Counted from the first letter of the stretch, positions 54,419 to 64,000 are shown. The stretch is 64,000 nucleotides of DNA from Corynebacterium aurimucosum (GCF_030408555.1 NZ_CP047048.1:248001-312000); one strand, 5' to 3'. Numbers and translations are program-made. The notes: generated by a model not told the origin, from the sequence alone.

Positions 54419-55549
54419 TTGGTAGACGTGCTAGATAAATTCCTGACCCTCGCTGACATTGACGGAGTCACTCTGGATTCCGAGACCACCTTCGCCGATC
54501 TCACGACGCTGCGCATCGGTGGTGCACCGCTGGTGACGGTGCGCTGCGCCAGCGCTGAGGCCGCCATCGCTGCGTTGGCAGCGCTTGACGAGTCCTCCCA
54601 GGACTACCTCGTCGTCGGCGGCGGCTCCAACCTCGTGGTGGCGGAAGGCCAGTTGGATGTCGTGGTGGTCACCCTCGACTTCGAGGACATCGACGTCACC
54701 GTGGCCAACGGACTCGTGCGCGCTGATGCGGGCGCGGCGTGGGATGACGTCGTGGCCCTGACCGTGGAGTGCGGTCTGGGCGGCATCGAGTGCCTCTCTG
54801 GCATCCCGGGCAATGCGGGTGCCGTACCAGTACAGAACGTCGGCGCCTATGGTGCGGAGACCTCCGACGTCCTCACGCAGGTCTACCTCTATGAGCGCGC
54901 TACGCGGACGGCCAAGTGGGTACCGGCCGAAGAACTGGAGCTGGCCTACCGTTACTCCAACCTGAAGTTCACTGGCCGCGGCGTGGTGTTGGCTATTGAG
55001 CTGCAGCTGACCACTGATGGATTATCCAAGCCGCTGCGCTTTGGCCAGCTCACTCAGAACCCCGGTGAGCGCCGTCCGGTCGCGGACGTCCGCGAGGAAG
55101 TACTGAAGCTGCGTCGCGGCAAGGGCATGGTGCTCGACCCAGACGACCACGACACTTGGTCAGCCGGTTCCTTCTTTACCAACCCCATCGTCGAGCCCGA
55201 GCTTGCCGATTCTATCCAAGCCACCGTCCGCGCCGCCCGCGGTGACGAGGATGCGGACCGCATGCCCCGCCATGCGGTGCCGGCAAGCGGCACCGCATCT
55301 GGAGAAGGAAAGGAAAAGCTGTCCGCTGCCTGGCTCATCGAGCGCGCTGGCTTTGCCAAGGGCTACCCGGGCGAAGGGGCCGGCGCCCGGGCAACGCTGT
55401 CTACCAAGCACACCCTGGCGCTGACCAACCGTGGTGAGGCCACCGCAGACGACATCGTTGCGCTGGCCCGCGACATCCGCGCCGGGGTTCAGAAGGCCTT
55501 CGGCGTGACGCTGGAGCCGGAGCCCATCTGGCTGGGTGTGAGCATTTAA
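54419..55549 (+). CDS. murB: UDP-N-acetylmuramate dehydrogenase
   Basis: Reduces UDP-GlcNAc-enolpyruvate to UDP-MurNAc in peptidoglycan synthesis. 376 aa, type I: FAD motif VVGGGSNLVV, GIPGNAGAVPVQNVGAYGAE, YRYSNLKF, catalytic serine in SAGSFFTNPIV and AAWLIERAGFAKG. Start is uncertain: TTG 54419 or GTG 54428 (DKFLTLAD). Very close to the divergent DUF2505 gene. Confidence 0.95.
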   Translation: MVDVLDKFLTLADIDGVTLDSETTFADLTTLRIGGAPLVTVRCASAEAAIAALAALDESSQDYLVVGGGSNLVVAEGQLDVVVVTLDFEDIDVTVANGLVRADAGAAWDDVVALTVECGLGGIECLSGIPGNAGAVPVQNVGAYGAETSDVLTQVYLYERATRTAKWVPAEELELAYRYSNLKFTGRGVVLAIELQLTTDGLSKPLRFGQLTQNPGERRPVADVREEVLKLRRGKGMVLDPDDHDTWSAGSFFTNPIVEPELADSIQATVRAARGDEDADRMPRHAVPASGTASGEGKEKLSAAWLIERAGFAKGYPGEGAGARATLSTKHTLALTNRGEATADDIVALARDIRAGVQKAFGVTLEPEPIWLGVSI

Positions 55550-55564
55550 GGAGGACTTGGGTGG

Positions 55565-56041
55565 CTAGGCCATGACGTTGAGCCACTCATCCTTGGCCGC
55601 GAGGAAATTGCGTGCGGCCTCCTGTGCGCCCTCGAGTGAGTGGTGGGCGCCCCAGCCACATTGCACCTCGTTGGCGGCGGGGACCTCGGTGGCGTTGAGG
55701 ATGTCATTGAGCGAGCCCTCGACAGCGCGGAGCAGCTCGTCCTGTTCCATGCCGTTGGTGATGGCGTAGAAGCCGGTGCGGCAACCCATCGGAGCAAAGC
55801 CAATGAGCTTGTCGGTGTAGTTGCGCATGAAGTTGGCCATCATGTGCTCGACCGAATGCAGTGCTTCGGTGCCGAGGTGCTCTTTGTTGGGCTGGCAGAA
55901 ACGCAGGTCATACTTGATAATCTCGACCCCGCCGCCCAGGTCAGTGCGGTCGGCGACGCGAATATAGGGGGCGTCGACAAGCCGGTGGTCAAGCTCGAAG
56001 GACTTTACGTTGATCTTGTTCTCGGAGTTCTTCTCAGTCAT
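55565..56041 (-). CDS. luxS: S-ribosylhomocysteine lyase
   Basis: Cleaves S-ribosylhomocysteine to homocysteine and DPD, precursor of autoinducer-2. 158 aa. Iron-site residues in HSVEHMMANFM (HxxEH), the catalytic cysteine in PMGCRTGFY, and CGWGAHHSLEGA. Full length with N-terminal SFELDHRLVDAPYIRV. Convergent with murB, divergent from the YihY gene. Confidence 0.96.
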   Translation of the reverse strand: MTEKNSENKINVKSFELDHRLVDAPYIRVADRTDLGGGVEIIKYDLRFCQPNKEHLGTEALHSVEHMMANFMRNYTDKLIGFAPMGCRTGFYAITNGMEQDELLRAVEGSLNDILNATEVPAANEVQCGWGAHHSLEGAQEAARNFLAAKDEWLNVMA

Positions 56042-56125
56042 GCCTCCCCAGTGTAACCACGGCCTAGCCTGTGGCCCGAGTGTCCTTCCCCTGAATGCGG
56101 GCTGTGCCGCATACGCTGGTCAGAT

Positions 56126-57310
56126 ATGAGCGAAGAGGAGACCCGAGGCAACGCTATTCCGGCCGAAGAGCCAGAGACCATCGTGCCGTTTAAAAGCTCG
56201 ACCATCCTGGAGGTCCAGGGCCACGATGAGGAGCGCGACCCTTTCTCCAGAGACAACCGGCTCCGCAAGGAGAGCTGGGGACTGGTCATCCGCCGCACGT
56301 GGAATGACTTCTTCCACGATGCCTTCATGGACCGCGCCGCCGGGATGACCTACTTCACGCTCATGGCTTTTGCACCTACGGTGCTGGCCGCCTATTCCAT
56401 CGCTACGCTTATCTTCTCCTCCCGCCAAGCGGAAGTGGAGCAGCTGACTTCTGAGTTCATTGAGCAATACGTCCCCGGGTCGCTATCAGAACAAGCCCAT
56501 ACGGTCGTCGGCACGATTATCGGCTCCAGCGCGCAGGGTACGTTGGCTCTGATCATCTCCCTGGCCATCTCGCTGTTTTCGGCGTCGGCGTATGTGCGGG
56601 CCTTCTCGCGGACAGCCAATACCGTGTACGGCCGGGTGGAAGGCCGCGGCATCATCCACACGTGGGCGCTGATGTGGGGGCTGACAGCAGTCATCGTGGT
56701 CGGCGCGGTCATCGTGCTCTTTGCCAACTTGCTGCGTGATGCAGTTCTTAATGAAGGATTGATTCCGCTTGCACGCAACGTAGGACTAGAGGATGCCGCC
56801 ACATACTTGGTGCGAATCTTCCTTCCGGTGTGGAACTGGCTGCGCTTTCCCGTCACGGTGGTAGTGGTGCTCACGCTCATCGCGGTGCTCTATCACTTCG
56901 GTCCCAACGTGCGTCCCGGGCGCTTTAGGTGGATAACCTCCGGTTCCGTGGTGGCGCTTGTAGGCACGGTCGTGTCCTGGGGTTTGGTAGGCCTCTACCT
57001 GAAGTACCTCGCTGCGGCCAGCGCTTATGGTGCGTTGAGCACGGTCATGGCGGTCTTCGTGGCCACGTGGTTGATGAACACTGTGCTAATCGTCGGCATC
57101 AAGATTGATGCGGAGGTGTTGTGCGCCAAGGAGCTGCAACTGGGAATGCACTCCGAGCGCTTCATCCAAGCCCCGCCGCGTGCCGATAGCTCCTCCCAAG
57201 CCCAGGCCCGCGCCCAGGAGAGCTTGGAGCAGAGAGCGCGTGAGATTTCAGATAATGCGCGGCGGGCGCAGGACGAGCCGGCAGAAGAATCAGAGGAAGA
57301 ACGCGCCTAG
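56126..57310 (+). CDS. YihY/BrkB family membrane protein
   Basis: 394 aa with six predicted helices. Family features: RAAGMTYFTLMAFAPTVLAAYSIATLI, SAYVRAFSRTANTVYGRVEGRG, LYHFGPNVRPGRFRWITSGSVVALVGTVVSWGLVGLYLKY, MAVFVATWLMNTVLIVGIKIDAEV. The N-terminal ~50 residues and the Gln/Glu-rich C-terminal tail are hydrophilic. Biochemical function is unresolved in the family. Confidence 0.9.
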   Translation: MSEEETRGNAIPAEEPETIVPFKSSTILEVQGHDEERDPFSRDNRLRKESWGLVIRRTWNDFFHDAFMDRAAGMTYFTLMAFAPTVLAAYSIATLIFSSRQAEVEQLTSEFIEQYVPGSLSEQAHTVVGTIIGSSAQGTLALIISLAISLFSASAYVRAFSRTANTVYGRVEGRGIIHTWALMWGLTAVIVVGAVIVLFANLLRDAVLNEGLIPLARNVGLEDAATYLVRIFLPVWNWLRFPVTVVVVLTLIAVLYHFGPNVRPGRFRWITSGSVVALVGTVVSWGLVGLYLKYLAAASAYGALSTVMAVFVATWLMNTVLIVGIKIDAEVLCAKELQLGMHSERFIQAPPRADSSSQAQARAQESLEQRAREISDNARRAQDEPAEESEEERA

Positions 57311-57375
57311 TTGCCAAAACCTTGGCCCCGCGTTGCATGGATCGGCGCTAAGTTTGGCAGATAGGGCAGTTGTGC
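57306..57375. repeat. Decayed copy of the nagE-terminator-type palindrome
   Basis: TAGTTGCCAAAACCTT near 57308-57323 and AAGTTTGGCAGATAGGGCAGTT around 57351-57372 match the arms of the 14564-14639 hairpin. It starts at the stop of the YihY gene and can still fold, with mismatches. Confidence 0.55.
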
Positions 57376-57424
57376 AGCCGAGGGAAGGTGTATCTTCCGC
57401 GCTGCGTGCCCAGCCGGTGAGTTG

Positions 57425-57628
57425 TCACTGCGCAGATTCTTCAGCTACCCGGCGGTGGCCCGCGGCCTTGTCTTGCCTGCGTTTATTGAGGAGGGCCGAG
57501 ATGAGGAATCCAAACCCTATAACCGTTGCGGTCTTGGTTGCCCACTCATAATCAGCCATGAGCCAACCGATGAGGCACACAACGCTGAGCGAGCCGACTG
57601 CTGTCATGAGGAATTTTTCAATATTCAT
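57425..57628 (-). CDS. Small two-helix membrane protein
   Basis: 67 aa with strong GAGGAGG ribosome binding site. Two hydrophobic helices (FLMTAVGSLSVVCLIGWLMA and TATVIGFGFLISALL) and a basic C-terminus (NKRRQDKAAGHRRVAEES). No family recognised. A TATCAC-GTA-GTGATA palindrome (57690-57704) lies in its upstream region. Confidence 0.65.
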   Translation of the reverse strand: MNIEKFLMTAVGSLSVVCLIGWLMADYEWATKTATVIGFGFLISALLNKRRQDKAAGHRRVAEESAQ

Positions 57629-57689
57629 GCTTCCTCCTCTGGTTCGTAGAAGTCTCGCAATTAGGTAAACGGTGCTTTTATAGGAAAAC

Positions 57690-57704
57690 TATCACGTAGT
57701 GATA
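57690..57704. promoter_or_regulatory. 15-bp palindrome TATCAC-GTA-GTGATA
   Basis: Perfect 6-bp arms, 62 bp upstream of the 67-residue membrane protein and just beyond the FAS terminator. Candidate operator for the small gene. Confidence 0.4.
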
Positions 57705-57722
57705 TGTGCGCAGGCAGAAAAG

Positions 57723-57762
57723 AAGCCGAGGAGGCCCGCTTCTTAGCGGACGTCGTCGGCTT
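57723..57762 (-). terminator. Terminator of the FAS-I gene
   Basis: AAGCCGA (57723-57729) pairs with TCGGCTT (57756-57762) in an interrupted ~18-bp stem. Read on the minus strand it is followed by CTTTTCTG, 32 bp past the FAS stop. Confidence 0.7.
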
Positions 57763-57794
57763 GCTTTTAGGGGTTCCTCTGCGAAGGGGTGGCC

Positions 57795-60700
57795 TTAGGC
57801 GGAGGGGTAGGTGCCGTTATCGGTGAGGCGCGCGGAGTCGTCGAGAAGCATGGCAATCTCGGCGGCCTTGGCGTCGCGTGCTGGGAGGCGGCGGCCTTCG
57901 ATGACCTCGAAGAGCGGGGCGCGGCCCAGCATGCCGGCCTCAAAGTGGGCGCGGCCAGCACGCAGGCGCTGCTCGGCGCGCTCACGCCATTGGGAAGCGG
58001 CATCCGCCCCACGCTGATGGGACACAGCCTGCTCAAACACGCCGGGGTGGGCGTAAACGATGAGCGCGCTGACGTGGCCGAAGCCAAGCGAGGTCAGTGC
58101 CGCTGCCTTCACGCTGCGTCCCGCCGCTGCGAGGTCCAGCGGGGAGCGCAGCCACACCAGGTTCGGCGCCTTCGGGGCGATGAGCGGGTCGACGCAGTCC
58201 AGGGACACGTTCGCCGGGATGCGGTGCGTGCGGAAGACGTCGATGATGCCGCCTGTCTGGAAGAGCGCGGCACCCGCCTTGGAGTGGCCGGTGAGTGTCT
58301 TCTGGGAGATGACGAACATCGGCTGATCCTCATCGCGGCCAATCGCCGGCCACAGCAGGGAGTGCAGCTCCGACTCGTTGGGGTCGTTGGCGTTGGTGGA
58401 GGTGTCGTGCTTAGACAGGACGCTGACGTCGTTGGGGGTGAGGCCCAGTCCGCGCAGCGAGCGCGCCAAGCGGGAGTTCTCCCGGCCGCGGCCAGCCCCC
58501 AGTGCACCCAGGCCAGGGGCCGGGATGGAGGTGTGGGCGCCGTCGCCATAGGAGGCGGCGTGCGCGACCACCGCGAGCACCGGCAGTCCTAAGTCGGCTG
58601 CTAATGAGGCACGAACGAGCAGGACCGTGCCGCCGCCCTCGCCTTCGAGGAAGCCGCCGCGGCGGCGGTCGTTGGCGCGGGAGATGAAGCGATCATCGAT
58701 TCCCTTGGCGGTCATCTTGGCGGTCTCCGCGGTGGCGTTCATATCGCCGAAGCCCTGGAGGGACTCCACCTGGACATCGTCGATACCGCCGGCCACGACC
58801 ACATCGGCCTTGCCCAAGGCAATCTTGTCCACGGCCTCCTCAATCGACACCGCTGCGGTAGCGCAGGCGCCGATGGGGTGAATCATGGAACCGTAGCCGC
58901 CCACCAGGGACTGCATGGTGTGCGCCGCGATGACGTTCGGCAGGGCCTCCTGCAGGATGTCGGACGGGCGCTCCTCACCGAGGAAGCGGGTGACGAAGAC
59001 CTTGTGCAGGGATTCCATGCCACCGATACCGGTGCCCTGCGTGGTGGCTACTTGGCCCGGGTGGATGGAGCGCAGCAGCTCCGCCGGGGAGAAGCCGGCC
59101 TGGGTGAAGGCATCCACCGCGCTGACCAGGTTCCACACCGCCATGCGGTCCAGGGAATCGAGCATGTGCTCTGGGATGCCCCACTTGGCGGCGTCGAAGT
59201 CATCCGGCATCTGGGCGGCGACGGTGCGGGTCAGCGTGGCCTTGCGCGGGACCTTGACGGTGGCACCCTGGCGGCGGGTGACCTGCCATTCGCCGTCCTC
59301 CTCGACGATGCTGACGAACTCCGGGTCCGCGTCCTGGATATCGCGGGCGGTGGCCTCCGAATCCACGGTGAAGGTGACGTCGCGGTCGAGGAAGACGGTG
59401 GTCAGGTCGATGGAGCCGCGGTCGGTGAGGTGGTACTTATCCGTCAGGGTGCGCACGCCGGAGCGTGCGACGACCTCATCGCGGAAGCGCTCGAAGATGT
59501 CCTCCTCGGCGATCTCCTCATCGCTCTCCACGACGAACCAGCCCGGGTGTGGGTCCTCGCGCCATTCCACCAGCCCGGTCATCCAGGCCAGCTCCAGTAC
59601 GCCAGCGGCGGTCAGTTCCGCGGAACCCTCGCGCTGCAGGCCATACTCGGCCTCGAAGCGCGTGCGGCCGGAGCCCCACGAGGAGACCTCGCCGATACCG
59701 GCGATGACCACCATGTCCTCCAGGTCCGTGGTGACTTGGCCAACTTCTTCCTCCAGGCCGGGCTGTACCGCTTGGACCTGGTTGGGCAGCGCGGTGATGG
59801 TGGCGGGGGCGTCCTTTTCCTCATGTGCAGCTGCGCCAGTGGTTCCTGCCGGCTCCACATCTGCGGCGAGCTCCTTGAGGGAGAAGCCCTCCAAGCCGCC
59901 GGTGAGGTCCTTCTCCACCGGGGCGTGAGCTGCCTGCTCGCGCGAATCGGCGCTGGCCAGGTCCATGAGCTCGGCGGAAATCTCCTCCGGGCTCCACACC
60001 TTGATGCCGGCTTTCTCGGCAGCGGGCACCAGCCCATCGTTGCCGCCCATGAGGTGCGTGCCGGCGACCCAGCCGATCTTGGCCTGCGCCAGCGTGACAC
60101 CCTGCGGCCAACCGGCTTCGACTTTCCACTTGTTGAGGATGGCATCGAGTGCGGCCTTGACCTCGCCGTAGGCGCCGTCGCCACCGAAGGTGCCGCGGTT
60201 GGGCGAGCCCGGCAGGACAACGTGGCAGCGCTTGTCCATATCCTCCTGGCTCAACCTCGCCAGCCCCGCAATGGTGCGTTCGACGGACCACAGCAGCAAG
60301 CGGGCCTGGGCCTCGGTGGTGCCGGAGGCATCCGCCAGCGAGCCGGATACGCTCGGCGCGGCGAAGGGGAAGGCCAGCGTCGGGGTAAGGGCCGGCTTGA
60401 GGATCTTGACCTCGTTGCCCACGGACTCGCGCTGTTCGGTGCCGATCCAGTTGATGAGCGCGTCAATATCGCGGAAGCTGGACAGGTTCGCCGGGACCAG
60501 CCACAGGGCGGAACCAGCAGCCCCGTGCTCGGCGTAGAGCGTGCGCGCGAATTCCTTGCGGGCCTGGCTGACACGAGAGGCAGTCATGATGACGGTTGCG
60601 CCGCCCTCCAGCAGACGCTCCACCAGCGCGGTGGCGATGGAACCAGGGGCAGCACCCGTGACCAGGGCAACCTCACCGGCAAACGCGCCGGGGGTGGTGT

Positions 60701-63700
60701 CCACGGCGGCCTTGGCGATATCCTCGCGCTTCCACCAGCGCGCCTGACGCGCCAGATCCTCGCCGGCACCGCGGAAGCTGTCCACCGGGTACTCGGCCTG
60801 GCCCAGTGCCAGGCGGGCGAGGCGCTCGCGGGCGATGGCCCAGGAGTCGTCGAAAAGCACGGCCTTGTTCGCATCGAAGGACGGTGTGACGGACTTGAGC
60901 CAGCCGGAGCCGAGCTCTGCCTCGACGGCATCGATGACGGTGGTATCCGGTGCCTCGATGAGCTCCGGTTCGGAGTCCAAGCCCAGCTGGGAAAGAACCT
61001 GGCGGGCAACAGTAGCCAGCACACCGCTCTCACCGGTGACGGTCTCGGCGAAAGCATCCAAAGCAGCAGAGTCAACCACGGCACCGCCACCGGCACCACC
61101 GGCGGCCGCGCCCTTGGACACGGAGGCACCGTGGGTAGCGGCGACGGCTTGGACGGCGGCGTCGATCAGCTCGTGTGCTGCGGACTTCGAGGTAGCGCTC
61201 GCCGGCACGGTGCTCAGCGAGCCGCCGCGCACGGAGTCCTCTTCACGGGAGCCGAGCAGGATCTCCGCCTCGACGTGGGCAACCCAGGATTCGGGCAGGC
61301 CCCAGGTTCCGGTGACGTAGTCCGCCACGGCGGTGGGCTTGAGACCCGCAGCGCCGAAGAGCTGGCGCAGGCGCGCGCCGACGGCCTCACCCAGAACCGG
61401 GCCGAAAGCGGAGTAGCCCGGGGCGGCGGTGGCGACCTTCTCGCGCAGCGTGGCCACGTCGGCATCGGCGGCGCCATCGATGGCCGGCACGCCGATTTCC
61501 GCGGACATGTCCATGAGCAGCTGGTTGCGGCGCGAGGACACGCCGTTGGTCAGCTCTTCTACGGTATCGGAGTCCGTGATCTGGTCCACGCGGATCTTGT
61601 TCTGGAAGGCGAAGAGCACCATGATGGCCTCTGCCGCACCAAAGCGCAGCTCGGGGGCGTCGCCGGAGGCAGCTGACGCGGTAGGTGCAGGAGCCGGTGT
61701 AGCTGGCTCGGCCGCAGCCGGAGCCTCGGCAGCCTCGACTGGTGCCTCGCTGGCTTGCGGAGCTTCCTCCGCAGCGGATTCCGGTGCCGGTTCGGCGGTG
61801 GGGGCTTCGGAGACGTCGGCAAGCATGACCTGCTCCTGGTCGCGCTCCACATTGAGCACGCGGATGGTGCCCTCCGGGATGCCGGCGACGGCCAGCGAGC
61901 GGGTAGCCAGGTTGGTCAGCGTCGGGGAAGAAGCCAAGCCGACCTCGATGATCTGCTCGACCTTGCCGAAGAGGAGCTCCTGGGTCTCAATCCAGCGCAC
62001 CGGCGAAGCGAACTGCCAGGACAGCAGCTCGATGAGCAGCAGGCGGGCGAGCTCGTGCTCGTTCAGGTCCTCCGCCTTCAGCCCGTCCAGCTTGCCGGAG
62101 GGAGCCAGCGGTGCCACGGCGTCGACGAAGTCCTGGGTGAGTTCGAAGGGGCGGGCCACCAGGTTCGGGATGTAGCGGCCTACCAGGGCATCCAGGTCCA
62201 GCTCCTGCGGCAGCAGCTCATCGAGCTTCTCCGCGAAGGCCGGAACGCCCTCGCGCAGTACGCGGGAGTGGAAAGGAACATCGATACCCGGGACCATGAC
62301 CGCCGCGCGCGGGGCGATGGCATTGGCCTTATCCACCAGAGCTTTGAGTCCTTTCTTGGTGCCGGCGACGGAGTACTGCTGGCCGCGGATGTTGTAGTTA
62401 ACAATCTCCAGGAACTCACCGGTGGCCTCGGAGACCTCAGCCACCCAGGCGTCGACGCTGTCTGCATCAATGCCGGCCATGTTCGGGCGCAGAGCCGCCA
62501 TGGCGTACTCGGAGTTGCCCTCCGCATCGCGCGGGACGAGGCTGCCCATGGCGGAGCCGCGGGAGTAGACGATGTCGATGACCCCCTCAAGGTCAAAGAT
62601 ATTCGCCAGCGAAGCCAGCGCGGTGTACTCGCCCAGGGAGTGACCGGCGAAGTAGGAGGTCGGGGCCAGGGCGTCCTCGGCGCGCAGGCGCTCGGTCTGG
62701 GCATAGGCCACCACAGCCAGGGCCACCTGCGTGAACTGGGTCAGGTGCAGCACGCCCTGCGGGTGGCGGAAGGTGGTGCCGCGAACGGTCAGCTCCGTCG
62801 GGTTCTCATCGATGACTTTCTGGATGCTAAAGCCGAGGTTCTCGCGGGTATGCACATCGGCGCGGCGCCAGGCTTCGCGCGCTGCCGGGGAGGCCTGACG
62901 GTCGCCCTTGCCCATGCCTTCGGCCTGGATGCCCTGGCCGGGGTAGACGTACGCCGTGGTCGGCGCGGCAAGCAGGGCCTGGCCGCGGGAGACGACTTCG
63001 CCCTCGATGCGGCAGGTGACTTCGAGGGCCTGGTGGATGCCCTTGCGGCCGACGCGCTCGACGGTGACCTCGATGTCATCGCCCAGCTGCACCATGCCGT
63101 ACATGGAGTAGGTCCAGCCCACCACGCGGCCGTGGCGTCCGGCCACCTGCTGTGCCGCGGCCGAGAGCCACATACCGTGCACCAGCGGTGCCTGCAGGTT
63201 AACCAGCTGGGCCGCGTTATAGGAGGTGTGAATCGGGTTATAGTCGCCGGAGACCAGCGCAAAGGGCGTCATGTCCTGCGGGGCGGTGACGGTGGCGCGG
63301 TCGATAAAGGAGCGCGGTGTCGGCACCACCTTGGTGGCGGACTTGCCGCCTCCCCACTCCGGTGCTTGGCTCGGTGCGGCGGTGCCGGTGGCGCGGCCGC
63401 GGATGGCAAAGCGGTGCATCTGCGTGGCTACGATGTCACCGGAAGCGTGATCCTTGAGCTCGAGCTCCACCGTGACGATGCGTCCGGAGACGGATTCCTC
63501 GATGGCGGTGCAGGAGGAGGTGACGTCGATCTGGCGGCCGTCGGCAAGCTGCTCCAGCGGCACGCGCAGGTCGATGACGTGGTCCAAGTGCACCGCGTTA
63601 AGCAGGCCTTCGATGACCGGGTAGCCATCCTCTAGGCGGCCGGAGCCGAGCGCGGCATAGATGGCCGGCCAGCACGGGCCGACCAGAACATCCGGGGTGC

Positions 63701-64000
63701 CGGCTTTCTCTGTGGAGGACTCACCGCAGGTCACCGCGCTGTGTGCGGAGAGCAGCGAAGCAGGGAAGTGGAAGGAGTAGCCGGACTCGACGGTGGGCAT
63801 CTTAGTGATCTCATTGCCCTGCTCCGCCGTGGAGCCGACACCAGCCAAGCCCTCCAGGAGGGTGAAGACGGAGTTAGGCAGGCGCTCCTCGGAGACCACC
63901 GGGGAGCCACCCGTGGCTACATCCTCCGGCAGGTCCACAGGGACGGTGACCTCGCGAACGTAGAAGGGGCGCTGCTCCTCCGGCAGGTCATCCCAATAGG
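57795..64000 (-). CDS. fas: Type I fatty acid synthase, C-terminal ~2068 residues (cut by window edge)
   Basis: Open frame from the stop at 57795 to the window end, so the N-terminus (acetyltransferase and enoyl reductase) lies outside. Order seen: MaoC-like dehydratase (GDYNPIHTSYNAAQLVNLQAPL near 63170-63250), malonyl/palmitoyl transferase (AGHSLGEYTALASL near 62630-62660), an Ala/Pro/Glu linker, acyl carrier region (NGVSSRRNQLLMDM near 61510-61550), ketoreductase (EVALVTGAAPGSIATAL near 60630-60690) and ketosynthase (GACATAAVSIEEAVD Cys near 58860; KHDTSTNAND and TGHSKAGAA His). It makes C16/C18 acyl-CoA, precursors of corynomycolates. Whether it is FasA or FasB cannot be decided. Confidence 0.96.
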   Translation of the reverse strand, partial: YWDDLPEEQRPFYVREVTVPVDLPEDVATGGSPVVSEERLPNSVFTLLEGLAGVGSTAEQGNEITKMPTVESGYSFHFPASLLSAHSAVTCGESSTEKAGTPDVLVGPCWPAIYAALGSGRLEDGYPVIEGLLNAVHLDHVIDLRVPLEQLADGRQIDVTSSCTAIEESVSGRIVTVELELKDHASGDIVATQMHRFAIRGRATGTAAPSQAPEWGGGKSATKVVPTPRSFIDRATVTAPQDMTPFALVSGDYNPIHTSYNAAQLVNLQAPLVHGMWLSAAAQQVAGRHGRVVGWTYSMYGMVQLGDDIEVTVERVGRKGIHQALEVTCRIEGEVVSRGQALLAAPTTAYVYPGQGIQAEGMGKGDRQASPAAREAWRRADVHTRENLGFSIQKVIDENPTELTVRGTTFRHPQGVLHLTQFTQVALAVVAYAQTERLRAEDALAPTSYFAGHSLGEYTALASLANIFDLEGVIDIVYSRGSAMGSLVPRDAEGNSEYAMAALRPNMAGIDADSVDAWVAEVSEATGEFLEIVNYNIRGQQYSVAGTKKGLKALVDKANAIAPRAAVMVPGIDVPFHSRVLREGVPAFAEKLDELLPQELDLDALVGRYIPNLVARPFELTQDFVDAVAPLAPSGKLDGLKAEDLNEHELARLLLIELLSWQFASPVRWIETQELLFGKVEQIIEVGLASSPTLTNLATRSLAVAGIPEGTIRVLNVERDQEQVMLADVSEAPTAEPAPESAAEEAPQASEAPVEAAEAPAAAEPATPAPAPTASAASGDAPELRFGAAEAIMVLFAFQNKIRVDQITDSDTVEELTNGVSSRRNQLLMDMSAEIGVPAIDGAADADVATLREKVATAAPGYSAFGPVLGEAVGARLRQLFGAAGLKPTAVADYVTGTWGLPESWVAHVEAEILLGSREEDSVRGGSLSTVPASATSKSAAHELIDAAVQAVAATHGASVSKGAAAGGAGGGAVVDSAALDAFAETVTGESGVLATVARQVLSQLGLDSEPELIEAPDTTVIDAVEAELGSGWLKSVTPSFDANKAVLFDDSWAIARERLARLALGQAEYPVDSFRGAGEDLARQARWWKREDIAKAAVDTTPGAFAGEVALVTGAAPGSIATALVERLLEGGATVIMTASRVSQARKEFARTLYAEHGAAGSALWLVPANLSSFRDIDALINWIGTEQRESVGNEVKILKPALTPTLAFPFAAPSVSGSLADASGTTEAQARLLLWSVERTIAGLARLSQEDMDKRCHVVLPGSPNRGTFGGDGAYGEVKAALDAILNKWKVEAGWPQGVTLAQAKIGWVAGTHLMGGNDGLVPAAEKAGIKVWSPEEISAELMDLASADSREQAAHAPVEKDLTGGLEGFSLKELAADVEPAGTTGAAAHEEKDAPATITALPNQVQAVQPGLEEEVGQVTTDLEDMVVIAGIGEVSSWGSGRTRFEAEYGLQREGSAELTAAGVLELAWMTGLVEWREDPHPGWFVVESDEEIAEEDIFERFRDEVVARSGVRTLTDKYHLTDRGSIDLTTVFLDRDVTFTVDSEATARDIQDADPEFVSIVEEDGEWQVTRRQGATVKVPRKATLTRTVAAQMPDDFDAAKWGIPEHMLDSLDRMAVWNLVSAVDAFTQAGFSPAELLRSIHPGQVATTQGTGIGGMESLHKVFVTRFLGEERPSDILQEALPNVIAAHTMQSLVGGYGSMIHPIGACATAAVSIEEAVDKIALGKADVVVAGGIDDVQVESLQGFGDMNATAETAKMTAKGIDDRFISRANDRRRGGFLEGEGGGTVLLVRASLAADLGLPVLAVVAHAASYGDGAHTSIPAPGLGALGAGRGRENSRLARSLRGLGLTPNDVSVLSKHDTSTNANDPNESELHSLLWPAIGRDEDQPMFVISQKTLTGHSKAGAALFQTGGIIDVFRTHRIPANVSLDCVDPLIAPKAPNLVWLRSPLDLAAAGRSVKAAALTSLGFGHVSALIVYAHPGVFEQAVSHQRGADAASQWRERAEQRLRAGRAHFEAGMLGRAPLFEVIEGRRLPARDAKAAEIAMLLDDSARLTDNGTYPSA

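Noticed and set aside
63936..63938. Internal ATG as start of the FAS-I gene
   Set aside because: The frame remains open to the window edge with family-like sequence, and FAS-I needs N-terminal domains not present here.

Overview
The window is a high-GC actinobacterial chromosome segment that reads as a Corynebacterium. The evidence is a type I (multifunctional) fatty acid synthase, two tandem secreted corynomycolyltransferases, a mycothiol-dependent formaldehyde dehydrogenase, RamB beside sdhCAB, and the helicase/cspA/topA/cyaB/holB order shared with mycobacteria and C. glutamicum. No species is assigned.

Layout. 1-9.4 kb is conserved core: 5' part of a DEAD/DEAH helicase gene, cspA, a DedA protein, topA, a DUF418 protein, a class III adenylate cyclase, holB and tRNA-Thr(CGT). 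9.7-14.6 kb holds a hotdog protein and a GlcNAc module (nagA-nagB-nagE). 14.7-21 kb carries an acyl-CoA ligase, a secreted SGNH hydrolase, S-(hydroxymethyl)mycothiol dehydrogenase with a metallo-beta-lactamase-fold partner, and a DsbA-like/CcdA thiol-redox pair with an overlapping 30-codon membrane peptide between them. 21.1-26 kb is the dTDP-rhamnose operon (rmlB-rmlCD-rmlA, minus strand). It is interrupted by a 1.59-kb unit: one Schlafen-type AlbA_2/ATPase/winged-helix gene bracketed by 66-bp inverted repeats, 64/66 identical. 26-38.5 kb has an M1 peptidase, the two mycolyltransferases, lpd flanked by two tiny peptide genes (36 and 32 aa), ramB and sdhCAB.

38.6-49.5 kb is an AT-richer accessory region. 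It opens with a truncated IS481-type element, continues with a GntR/KdgT/DUF1537 kinase/PdxA2 catabolic cassette for a four-carbon acid sugar, then a scrapyard of IS21 and IS3 fragments, a lipoprotein with a disturbed start, and a large helicase-less type ISP-like restriction-modification enzyme with a broken upstream reading frame.

49.6-64 kb returns to core: a DUF445 protein, a DUF2516 protein, a DeoC-like protein lacking its catalytic lysines, an LmeA/DUF2993 lipoglycan-maturation candidate, a methyltransferase, a DUF2505 protein, murB, luxS, a YihY/BrkB protein, and the C-terminal two thirds of FAS-I running off the window end.

Most noteworthy: the single-gene inverted-repeat unit in the rml operon, the small peptide genes around lpd, the four-carbon acid sugar island with its twin operators and transposase-regulator reading-frame fusion, the tiny ORF coupling dsbA to ccdA, and a 19-bp DtxR-like palindrome upstream of sdhC.
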